23,907 nucleotides of DNA, taken from positions 1 to 23,907 of the forward strand of contig LOES01000241.1 of the NCBI GenBank assembly GCA_001515955.1. The letters run 5' to 3'. The notes beneath the pieces were generated by a model. The model was given only the letters and a program-made list of their open reading frames with translations, had not been told where the DNA came from and ran no database searches. The translations under genes and the position numbers were made by a program. This document shows, in pieces, positions 8,678 through 15,436 of the stretch; position 1 is the first letter of the stretch; each line of letters opens with the position of its first letter. Origin of the DNA: Clostridia bacterium BRH_c25. Lineage in GTDB: Bacteria > Bacillota_A > Clostridia > Lutisporales > Lutisporaceae.

Positions 8678-8935
8678 TTAGTAGAGAAAAACCAAAACAG
8701 AGGGAGGAGAGCGACCCCTAAAATGAAACAAATATTTCTTATATTTAACATTAAAATAGCGTACCCGCTTAAAATCCGATGCGCTTGCAGTGAGTATTGT
8801 TTTTAATGGTGAGTTAATGTGAAATCGTGTCGATAAGAAAAGTACCGCAATTCCGTTAAGAACTGCGGTGCCTTGACCTTTTTCTAGATTTCTTTTTTTC
8901 CATAGTCTTTTTTTAAAAGCATATATCATTTCCAA
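8678..8935 (-). CDS. Possible leader ORF upstream of the sigma-like gene
   Basis: An 85-codon frame starts at ATG 8935 with an AAGGGG ribosome site eight bases upstream. It passes through the terminator-like hairpin at 8835-8869 and ends just before the sigma-like gene. The first 40 residues are Lys/Arg-rich and then hydrophobic (GTAVLNGIAVLFLSTRF); the remainder has no visible order. The coding sequence of the palindrome forces part of the peptide, so this may be a regulatory leader rather than a functional protein. I do not recognise it. Confidence 0.3.
   Translation of the reverse strand: MEMIYAFKKRLWKKRNLEKGQGTAVLNGIAVLFLSTRFHINSPLKTILTASASDFKRVRYFNVKYKKYLFHFRGRSPPSVLVFLY
8835..8869 (-). 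terminator. Leader terminator or attenuator upstream of the sigma-like gene
   Basis: On the minus strand ACCGCAGTTC (8869-8860) pairs with the matching arm at 8853-8844. This makes a 10-bp stem including a G-U pair, with a six-base loop, followed by a T-rich run (CTTTTCTT). It lies between the promoter at about 9010 and the start codon at 8655. An open frame beginning ATG 8935, with AAGGGG eight bases upstream, runs through it, so translation of that frame could affect the hairpin, as in attenuation. Confidence 0.6.
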
Positions 8936-9006
8936 ATCCCCTTAATGGAGAAACGGAATAATATTTACAATTTTTCCTTTAATCCCCATTTATTTCCACA
9001 AAGGGG

Positions 9007-9143
9007 ATTATATCGCATGAATTTGTCAAACTCTTATAAAAAAGTTGTCATATACCTATAAGATACCGCAAGTTCTTACAAGTACTGCGTCCTTATGGTC
9101 GTAATTATGACTATACTGCAGAAATTTGTCAGTAATCTATAAG
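9007..9143 (-). promoter_or_regulatory. Promoter with three TTGTCA-N6-TATAA repeats, likely response-regulator boxes
   Basis: On the minus strand TATAAT lies at 9007-9012. On the plus strand TTGTCA-N6-TATAA(A/G) occurs three times in the same direction: 9023-9040, 9045-9062 and 9126-9143. The first two are exactly 22 bases apart, two turns of the helix, as in OmpR/PhoB-type sites. The nearest one covers the -35 region, whose TTGACA is only 11 bases from the -10 box, too close to act as a normal promoter. An activator-dependent promoter for the leader and sigma-like gene fits, with the neighbouring response regulator as the natural candidate. Confidence 0.55.
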
Positions 9144-9163
9144 ATTCTTATGAAGAGCCTATA

Positions 9164-9212
9164 AAGACATAAAATTAGCTTGATTGTAACAATCAAGCTA
9201 ATTTTATGTCTT
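9164..9212. terminator. 23-bp perfect hairpin after the response regulator gene
   Basis: The arms 9164-9186 and 9190-9212 are perfectly complementary, with a three-base loop. The hairpin begins one base after the stop of the response regulator gene. On the minus strand it is followed by TTTATAG, so it can end that transcript. The A/T-rich stem is unusually long for a terminator. Confidence 0.65.
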
Positions 9213-9213
9213 A

Positions 9214-9912
9214 TTATATAATCGTTTTGATACGGTATCCTACATCCCTCACCGTCTGTATGTATTCAGATGAACATGAGGCAGACCGAAACTTTTTTCG
9301 AATCCTTGCTACCAAACACCATATGGAATAACTCCCACACATGTTATCTGCTTCGTCGATCCAAACATGTCTGTAAATCTGCTCATGAGTATATACCCTA
9401 CCAATGTTTGAAATCAGCAAGTGGAGTAGATCAAATTCCTTTCGTGTCAATTCAATCTCATTGCCCTTTAAAAACAGCTTTCTATATTCTACACACATGA
9501 ATATTTCGTGATATGTAATAATGGTTAAAGGTTTTTCAGCCTGATGATTCAGAACGGTGTATCGCCGGATCAAGGCTCTCCCGCTTGCCACAGCTTCCTC
9601 GATGGTAGAAGGGTATGGCAAATATTCGTCTGCACCGAGTTGGATGGCTTCTATTTTTTCGGAGGCATTGTACTTTGGAGACAAAACTAATATCGGCATT
9701 GGCTTCATATCGCGCATAAGCTTTAAGTGTAACAAGTATTCTGTATTGCCTGCAACAATTATGACAAGCAGAAAATCCATCTTCATCAGTTGATTTAATG
9801 CCGCCTGTGAGGAGTTTACCTTTTTTACGAATATATGATGTTTTAGCCACTCTTTCTGTAGTGCTTCAAAATTGTCGAGACTATCATCTATTGCCAATAT
9901 CCAATTGTCCAT
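9214..9912 (-). CDS. OmpR-type response regulator with degenerate receiver, mobile-element associated
   Basis: This is a 232-residue protein from ATG 9912, with GGAGG eight bases upstream. Residues 1-118 have the receiver fold: the acidic pair D9-D10 is kept (ILAIDDSLDN), and LVLSPKYN supplies the Ser and Lys. The strand that should carry the phosphoacceptor Asp reads DFLLVIIVAGN, with Ile at about position 51. Residues about 135-230 are a winged helix (ELTRKEFDLLHLLISNIGRVYTHEQIYRHVW, then YIQTVRDVGYRIKT). Phosphorelay control is therefore unlikely, and no histidine kinase is adjacent. It is the most upstream gene of the module and is followed by a 23-bp hairpin and then by repeats of the kind such proteins bind. 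Its role is probably to switch on the sigma-like gene; that is inference. Confidence 0.85.
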   Translation of the reverse strand: MDNWILAIDDSLDNFEALQKEWLKHHIFVKKVNSSQAALNQLMKMDFLLVIIVAGNTEYLLHLKLMRDMKPMPILVLSPKYNASEKIEAIQLGADEYLPYPSTIEEAVASGRALIRRYTVLNHQAEKPLTIITYHEIFMCVEYRKLFLKGNEIELTRKEFDLLHLLISNIGRVYTHEQIYRHVWIDEADNMCGSYSIWCLVARIRKKFRSASCSSEYIQTVRDVGYRIKTII

Positions 9913-9933
9913 AACACAGGCCTCCTTTCAAAA
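9904..9933 (-). repeat. Partner of 5678-5706: repeated ribosome-site/start segment, possible att-related
   Basis: The minus-strand TTTTGAAAGGAGG (9933-9921), nine bases, then TGGACAAT (9911-9904) is matched at yyaL by the same 13 bases (5706-5694), eight bases, then TGGACAAT (5685-5678). One copy is at each end of the recombinase module. Part of the match is simply a good ribosome site, so common origin is unproven. Confidence 0.3.
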
Positions 9934-10002
9934 CTATATGTTGAATCACGTCATTTCCATCATCTAGCAGTTAAAGATACTGGCTGTAAAATAATAGATT
10001 AA

Positions 10003-10188
10003 GGCATAGGGTTCCACATCTTAGGGATAATAATTGCTTTGGTTACAGTTGTCTTTATATTCTTAGCGGTAGCGTTCCTTATGGAAAAACATGTTGAAAT
10101 GGTATCAATAAATTGTCAGGTTTTATATCCGTCTTTTTTATATGCAATTTTGGAAACGCGTGAATTGATAGACAATCTGAATATATAA
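10003..10188 (+). pseudogene. Membrane-protein relic, plus strand
   Basis: A 61-codon open stretch has one strongly hydrophobic segment (ILGIIIALVTVVFIFLAVAF) followed by a polar tail ending ETRELIDNLNI. An in-frame stop precedes it, and there is no ribosome site before its internal ATG at 10081. It looks like a broken piece of a membrane protein. I cannot identify the family. Confidence 0.3.
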
Positions 10189-10210
10189 TTGATTTTATCT
10201 GAGTAAAATT

Positions 10211-10261
10211 GTTTAAGGAGTACCGCCACTACTTCATATTGGAAACGGTACTCCTTTAAAC
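10211..10261. terminator. Long hairpin, probable terminator
   Basis: The arms 10211-10225 and 10246-10261 are complementary over 15 bases, with one extra T in the right arm and a 20-base loop. It stands between the plus-strand relic ending at 10188 and the minus-strand relics to its right. Either strand has only short T tracts after it. Confidence 0.45.
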
Positions 10262-10354
10262 ATACCTGCCAATTATCCGGCACAATACTGGTATATCAAG
10301 AGATTGTCCGCGTAACTAGGGGGTCCCGCGTTTGTGTCGGTTGCAGATGTATAT

Positions 10355-10525
10355 TCAGTGTCGGTATTCCGACACTAATTCGCTATTCTTTCTGATACGA
10401 TAAGATGCGTCAGATTTCTCCACTATATCTCCGATTAATACTTCTGTAATCAGGCCATAAGAATCTTTTAAGTATGGCGATAGCAATGTACTAAGCGAAA
10501 TTTGTTTTGAATATATATAATTCCC
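10355..10525 (-). pseudogene. Unidentified coding relic downstream of the LarA-like gene
   Basis: Fifty-six codons between stops read like real protein (SPYLKDSYGLITEVLIGDIV, then a basic tail RIRKNSELVSEYRH). There is no start codon with a ribosome site. A second frame just upstream also gives protein-like text with a stop inside. An 8-bp inverted repeat, AGTGTCGG-TATT-CCGACACT, overlaps its end (10357-10376). The family is not recognised. Confidence 0.3.
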
Positions 10526-10698
10526 TTATAAGGATGTTTTCTGCACTATTTCACAGGCTTCTCAATAAGGATACTTCTACAAGTCCCTTAGTCTTTTATT
10601 GCTATGTATTATCCCTTCATGGAGAGGTGGAACAAAAATGATAAGTCATCCTTTCTCATTTTAGAATAAGCAGCCGCTCATCCCCTCTCCGCCTGTCA

Positions 10699-11418
10699 TT
10701 AGTCAATATCACAGGGAAAGGAATTGTCAACAACAATATCAGCTTGTTCCGGTATTTCCACACCGTATAAGCGTGCCGACAGCTTAGCCCCCTCACGATG
10801 GGCTTTGGCAAAATCACCGGTAAATATATCGGCAACTTCTCCTTTAAGCGCCATTACCACATTGATGATGAACTTTATACCAATCTTCCCTGCTACCATC
10901 TCCATCCCTTTGTAATACGGATTTTGTACAGCACCAGGAGGAATAGTAATGTGGAGGCCAATGATATAATCTGCCTCATGTGCTTTCTTATTGAGCTGAA
11001 CCGAAAAATCATACTGGCTTACTTTTACCTTTTTATAGACTTCTGTCCCCACTTTATCAATCAATTCTTCTTCTGTTATGATCCCATGCGTAGCCGACAC
11101 TGCCCGTATTTCTATATTGTGGAGCGGTACGTAGGAAGCCCGTAAATAACCGATCAGAATAGGAATTATAATTTGGGCCGGGGCGTTCCAGGTATTATCT
11201 TCAATAAGAATGAGAATCTTGTCTTTTCGGTTAATCTGCTTGTTTAAGGCTATACATCCCATGGGATTATCAAATTTGCTGAGTAATGGTTCTCTAACTT
11301 TTGAGATGGGATAAAATGGTGACTTTCCCACTTCAAACCGTAGAGATTCTTCCAGTATATCAGCAGATAACTGCTTGCTACTATGGGATACTGCAATCGT
11401 TCTCATATTTTCATTCAT
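10699..11418 (-). pseudogene. LarA-type (DUF2088) lactate racemase homolog, internally deleted and truncated
   Basis: The 239-codon frame is about 55% of the usual 420 residues. The N-terminal half is recognisable: EDNTWNAP at 73-80 matches the D-x-T-R-P substrate loop, but with Trp for Arg. SATHGIITEEEL has the His111 that corresponds to nickel ligand His108 of LarA. After GLHITIPPGAV (to 164) it jumps to NPYYKGMEM. The family stretch with the other histidine ligands and FSGGxK, whose Lys holds the pincer cofactor, is missing, roughly 45 residues. The end, IPEQADIVVDNSFPCDID, stops where the family continues for about 150 residues. It cannot bind the nickel cofactor normally. ATG 11418 is used; the ribosome site (AAAGGA) is 12 bases away and poor. 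Lactate as the ancestral substrate is not certain, since DUF2088 proteins have other substrates. Confidence 0.75.
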
Positions 11419-11573
11419 CTTTATATCCATTCCTTTCGCTTCGCTCAAGGCACAAAACGTAATAAAAAGTGCTTTTGAGTGTTATTTATTTTATAATCAA
11501 TCTCGTAGGATCTTACAGTAAACTAAATCACAGGAGATGAGTGGGCTGTCTGATTTGTCAGATAAGCGCCTTT

Positions 11574-11959
11574 TTAAACACAAATAAGTATACCTTTTTG
11601 TGCTTTATCTTGCCTGATATTCTTAAGGTCCTTGAGCGACTTGTTGATCATCGCCATTTCACCGTCGCCAATTTTACATTTCCCTTGATCTCATTTATTC
11701 TTTTTTAAATAAATTTTGTGCTGCCATTTATTTCATTAATCAATTAAGAGATCTTTTCCACAGCGTCCAATTGTTCGATCGATGCGACTAAGCCTATGGC
11801 TTTCTGGGCTGCTGATGCTCTATTTTCTATAAGCCTGTCCACATAATTAGCTATTGAAGCAATTCTGCCGGTTATAGTGTAAATTTCATTAATTGATTCA
11901 TAAGTTCGTGTTGGCGCAACTGGAAACAGGTATAAAAAAGTAGCTGCCGAACAATGAGC
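11574..11959 (-). pseudogene. Helical protein relic with stop and frameshift
   Basis: Minus-strand reading gives TYESINEIYTITGRIASIAN and further helical text to LDAVEKIS, then a stop. The neighbouring frame continues with LINEINGSTKFI, a stop, and KRINEIKGNVK. A third piece reads IGDGEMAMINKSLKDLKNIR and stops at 11574. All three join if frameshifts are allowed, so this is probably one decayed gene rich in helices. I could not assign a family. Confidence 0.4.
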
Positions 11960-12040
11960 TCACATTATCAGCAGTGACCATAGTCCATAAATCCACTTTG
12001 CACGGCAGCCCCAGGGAAATGTCGAATTACATTTTGTTGA

Positions 12041-12146
12041 TTCTATAGCATAACGTATTTTGTGACAGTTTAGCTTTTTAACCACTATCCCATAATCGCC
12101 TTCTGCTCCTATAAATACAATTGCCATTAGCATAATTCTTCAACCC
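12041..12146 (-). pseudogene. Frameshifted second copy of the PucR-type C-terminal helix-turn-helix
   Basis: These bases match 13948-14053 of the intact PucR-type gene, about three quarters identical by eye. The minus-strand reading FIGAEGDYGIVVKKLNCHKI corresponds to FIRAEGDYEVAAKKLNFHKN, and then a one-base deletion throws the frame before LRYRIKKL. Upstream sequence equivalent to the rest of the gene is missing: the shared upstream motif lies only about 300 bases away at 12440, instead of about 1300. Confidence 0.7.
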
Positions 12147-12439
12147 TAACAAATGGTAAAAGCTCCAATGCAAAAGTATTATCATCTTCCTGGCTACGTG
12201 ACTGTCTTCAGGACGTGCAATCAATATATTCGCCGAAAGAGACGGTGAAAAGCAAGTCGTCGACGTACTGAAAAAATAACCATAAATGATTTCTTTAGCT
12301 GTGCATCTATCTTTTGATTTTTCGCAAAAGTGGTTACTTATAATTCGACAATTGTCAAATTACAGTCTTTTTCTCTTCGTTTTTCTCGAGTTTCTGCTTA
12401 ACAGCTAATCGATTTCACGCTTATTCCTGTTAACCCCAA

Positions 12440-12464
12440 AAACCCCAGATTTTTAATATTTCTA
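12440..12464 (-). repeat. Copy 1 of a recurrent 25-base gap motif
   Basis: This matches 15371-15395 at 18 of 25 positions. The minus-strand core is TAGAAA-N3-TTAAAAATCT. It lies upstream, in the minus direction, of the PucR-type relic. Confidence 0.5.
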
Positions 12465-12528
12465 CAGTGTTTACCGTGTGAAATATTTAGTTCGAGTACT
12501 GCTTCACAGACGTCGAAGATCAGTTTAG

Positions 12529-12678
12529 TTTTGGATATATGTCAGCACAGCCATTGCCGATACGGAAGAAGAAATCAAAAAAAATGATGAAGCCTATGCA
12601 ATGCCCGTGTTGAAGGGGTATAGAGCGTCGCAGTTAAAGCCGTTTTATACGTCAATAGTTAAAATTTTCAAGGCATGA
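12529..12678 (+). pseudogene. Plus-strand C-terminal coding relic
   Basis: Forty-nine codons follow an in-frame TAG and read FWIYVSTAIADTEEEIKKND and then KGYRASQLKPFYTSIVKIFK, ending at TGA. This is protein-like and has no start. It points toward the LysR-type relic at 13161 but is interrupted from it. The family is unknown. Confidence 0.35.
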
Positions 12679-12705
12679 TTACTGAATATATAAATATATT
12701 ATACA

Positions 12706-12721
12706 AATAGTAGCTACTATT
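12706..12721. repeat. 16-bp perfect palindrome
   Basis: AATAGTAGCTACTATT is self-complementary and lies in the A/T-rich gap 12679-12916, in which I see no gene. It could be an operator of a lost gene. Confidence 0.35.
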
Positions 12722-12916
12722 GTATTTGTATGAGATATAAATTTACAGTGCTTTTTTTGTGCTCTCAACAAATAAATGTATAGCAGATCAATTATTTGTA
12801 TTCTTATTTAAATTTTTGACTAATGTACCTACAGCTTCCCCACTACTTTTAAACCTACTGAAACTAATAATAGTATCTTGTCTTAGTTCGCATCAAAATG
12901 GAGAAGCGGTAACATC

Positions 12917-13002
12917 AGTTTTATACAAGATTATGGTTGAATGATATTTATAGAAAATAGAATATTTATTAGGTATTAACTTAAAGGAAAGAAAAAAAGC
13001 CT
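12917..13002 (+). repeat. 87-base dispersed repeat, copy 1
   Basis: This aligns with 17426-17512 from AGTTTTAT to AAGCCT. The core TTTATAGAAAATAG is identical, and AACTTAAAG is shared. Small gaps and substitutions elsewhere show that both copies are old. See copy 2 beside the IS3 remnant. Confidence 0.6.
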
Positions 13003-13160
13003 TCAAAAAATTGCTATTTCTCTGACTGTAAAGTTTTATTAGTGTTATATCTAGATTTACCCCGAAAATAATAACCGCACATCTCTTTTCTTTGAAGCAA
13101 CCGTAATTTTCCATTACAACTGCGACATCAGCTGCTTCTGCAAGCTCCGCCACTACCTTG

Positions 13161-13777
13161 AAAATAAATGAAATACATAGAATCGAATCCGGACTTATTA
13201 GAGTCGGGTCTTTTACCATTGTATCAGCACAATTGCCGCCTGGCATGATAAACGTTTTCGATCAGATTTTCCAAAAATACAATTTGAGTTCTTGCATGGA
13301 ACAAATATAGAAAATGAAGAGTGGCTTGTGAATGGATGTGTTGATTGAGCTTTTGTACGAGTACCGACAAATAAGCAATTGGACGCAATATTTCTTAGAA
13401 GAGATCCTATTTGCTACTTTGCCTGAAAATCATATCATGGCTGATAGTCTATTATTTCCCATAAAAAGCATTGTCAGAATACCCTTATATTAGGTCGTAA
13501 GAGGGTGTTGAAGATGAGACATCAGAAGTATTTGAAATTCATCAAATTACCCCTGATGTACTATTTGTTTAATAGATGATTATACAGTTATCACTATGGT
13601 TGAGAAGGATTAGGTTTCAGTATTTTGCAGGAATTGGTATTGAAAAATAAATCCCGCAGAATAATAATTAAAGGATTGGAAATCCCTTTTTATAGAGATC
13701 TGGAGGTTGGGGGTAGAGACAAGAGTATGCTTATAGTTTCAACATAAAGGTTTTTATCATATATACAATCACGGATT
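13161..13777 (+). pseudogene. LysR-type regulator, effector-domain half, heavily decayed
   Basis: Read with frameshifts, the plus strand gives INEIHRIESGLIRVGSFTIV, LPPGMI, RFRSDFPKIQFEFLHGTN, EEWLVNGCVD, stop, AFVRVPTNKQLDAIFLRRDP, PENHIMADSLLFPIKSIV. It continues with VEDETSEVFEIHQITPDVLF, DDYTVITMVEK, LQELVLKN, RRIIIKGLEIPFYRDL and RFLSYIQSRI. That is the order of a LysR substrate-binding domain from its first strand to its end. At least four stops and several frame changes are present. The N-terminal DNA-binding helix-turn-helix is not found upstream. It is oriented against the intact PucR-type gene and ends 60 bases from that gene's stop codon. It may once have regulated the lost neighbours. 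Confidence 0.75.
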
Positions 13778-13840
13778 TCTGAAAATTATGGCTTGCAGCA
13801 ATGAAGCACGTAGTTTACAGGTTTGATTTCACTAAAACAG

Positions 13841-14998
13841 CTACAGCTGAATCTGCTTGACCAGATAAATTTTAATTGCGATAGACAGTTTTTCATAGAA
13901 TGCCTCGTATGACAGTTCAGGGGAAAGGTTTGAGTGTAATTTTTTAATTCTATAGCGTAACGTATTTTTGTGAAAGTTTAATTTTTTTGCCGCTACCTCA
14001 TAATCGCCCTCCGCTCTTATAAATGCAATTGTCGTTCGCATATACTCCTCATCATTAAAAATTGGAGATAAAAAGTCCTGCATATATACATGTATGTAAG
14101 AATTGTTGACCATTGGAATAAGAAACGATAGCGATCCAATCTTACTATACTTGACATCTTGTTTGTCTAATACTTGGCCTGCGACAAGGGCATAGTATGC
14201 TTCTTTAATGCATTGGTTCAATGCCGTATATGTCGGATGAACTTTACTGTGAGCCAACCACATGGAGTCTCGTTTGATGCCGCAAAACAAAAGGGCATTG
14301 TTTATGATCACATCGAAATTTTTTTCTTCCTCAATATTCATCGTCGCTATCAGAGCGAGTCCAGATGCGAATTTGCATAACACCACTTTATCTTTAAACT
14401 GATCATACATTTGGAAGCTTCGTATTACGCAATCAATTGAAAAAGGATTTTTGTCCGCTGGGTCCAAGATAATAGTTATCTTTGCATTTTTCTGCAAATA
14501 TGGTGAAATTTTGGAAACAAGATCAGAGACTTCTTCCTCCTCAAGATTTTCAGACAGCATTCTAGATAAATACCCCTCTATCTCAAGGATATTCTTATTG
14601 AGTCGTATAGCATCAGTAACCGCGAAAATAATCTCTCTGTAAGTAATACTATCACCAATGCGAAAAATTGGAAAATCATTCTCATCTGCTAACCGACAAA
14701 TCTCTTTTGGCAGGTCATTATAAAAAACTGGCTTATATGCAAGACCCGCAACTCCGCATTCTATCAAACGACGTATTGTTTGATACAGCTTATCCGAATC
14801 ATTTTTTGCAAACATGAGGCTTGAGATTACAAAGCTATCTCTGTCAAACAAATTTAAGGAATAGGTATTATCGCGTTCCCATCCAAAATCCAACATATCG
14901 ATCATTTCAACAGGTTTAAAGAAACCAGATTGTCCCGCGACTGGGACAAATTGCTTCATGCTTTTTAGTGTCAACATGTCTCTGACAGTAATAGCCAT
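13841..14998 (-). CDS. PucR-family transcriptional regulator
   Basis: This is a 385-residue regulator from ATG 14998, with GGAGGG seven bases upstream; five more codons are open but lack a site. Residues 1-125 are the N-terminal PucR domain (MAITVRDMLTLKSM, VEMIDMLDFGWE, FVISSLMFAKNDSDKLYQTI). Residues about 170-290 are a GGDEF-like middle region. Residues about 325-380 hold the C-terminal helix-turn-helix (RAEGDYEVAAKKLNFHKNTL, then RYRIKKL). This architecture is shared by activators of purine, amino-acid and sugar-acid catabolism such as PucR and CdaR. It is downstream of the YfcC-type carrier in the same direction, 438 bases away, so it probably controls that gene and former neighbours. 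The effector is unknown. A broken second copy of its helix-turn-helix lies at 12041-12146. Confidence 0.88.
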   Translation of the reverse strand: MAITVRDMLTLKSMKQFVPVAGQSGFFKPVEMIDMLDFGWERDNTYSLNLFDRDSFVISSLMFAKNDSDKLYQTIRRLIECGVAGLAYKPVFYNDLPKEICRLADENDFPIFRIGDSITYREIIFAVTDAIRLNKNILEIEGYLSRMLSENLEEEEVSDLVSKISPYLQKNAKITIILDPADKNPFSIDCVIRSFQMYDQFKDKVVLCKFASGLALIATMNIEEEKNFDVIINNALLFCGIKRDSMWLAHSKVHPTYTALNQCIKEAYYALVAGQVLDKQDVKYSKIGSLSFLIPMVNNSYIHVYMQDFLSPIFNDEEYMRTTIAFIRAEGDYEVAAKKLNFHKNTLRYRIKKLHSNLSPELSYEAFYEKLSIAIKIYLVKQIQL

Positions 14999-15436
14999 AG
15001 CTTTACCCTCCAATATAGCAAAATAAATGCATGATATTTTAGTAGTTATACTAATATTTAATAAATTACGTCTATGGATCTAATTCTGTTAAGGTTATAG
15101 TTATTGTTTTATTTTCAATAAACTAGTATAAGTGGTTAAGAATCTCATGCCGGAACTTTTATTAAACTCTGTGAAACTAGCCTATAGTATCTCTATTATG
15201 TCATACTCTTTTTTTTTGTGCAACGAATATAGTGGATGTCCTGCAAATCACTATCCATATAAGCAACAATGGAAAAAACTTTTGTAATACATGTACCGTT
15301 CATTCAATCATTGTGAATAGAAACACATAGGTATATGGAATTCCTATTTTTGTGTCATGTTAATTCCAATTAGTCCTAGATTTTCAACGTTTCTATGACA
15401 ACAACGTCGTCGATATAGCCATTGTCCATTTTTATA
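14999..15436. other. Gap between PucR-type and YfcC-type genes: recurrent motif and coding scrap
   Basis: This gap holds copy 2 of the 25-base motif (15371-15395). It also has a minus-strand scrap beginning ATG 15432 (MDNGYIDDVVVIETLKI, then stop), directly after the YfcC-type stop. The scrap has no ribosome site and overlaps the motif. ATAGTGGAT and ATCACTAT near 15228-15253 form an imperfect inverted repeat. The rest is A/T-rich, and I see no gene in it. Confidence 0.4.
15371..15395 (-). repeat. Copy 2 of the recurrent 25-base gap motif
   Basis: This is identical to 16983-17007 at 21 of 25 positions. The minus-strand core is TAGAAACGTT followed by GAAAATCTAGGACTA. It lies downstream of the YfcC-type gene and about 370 bases upstream of the PucR-type gene. 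Confidence 0.6.

Noticed and set aside
9023..9034. TTGACA (minus strand) as a normal -35 box for the TATAAT at 9007-9012.
   Set aside because: The spacing is 11 bases instead of about 17. It is better read as part of the repeated regulator box.
5747..9912. Classifying the module as a full conjugative transposon.
   Set aside because: No relaxase, coupling protein, type IV secretion genes, cargo resistance gene or proven second border is present; only integration and regulatory genes are seen.
12893..13246. Minus-strand ORF of 117 codons as a real gene.
   Set aside because: Its first third is the reverse of clear LysR-type coding sequence on the plus strand, its end runs through the dispersed repeat, and no ribosome site precedes it. 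The middle part looks protein-like, but I could not assign it.
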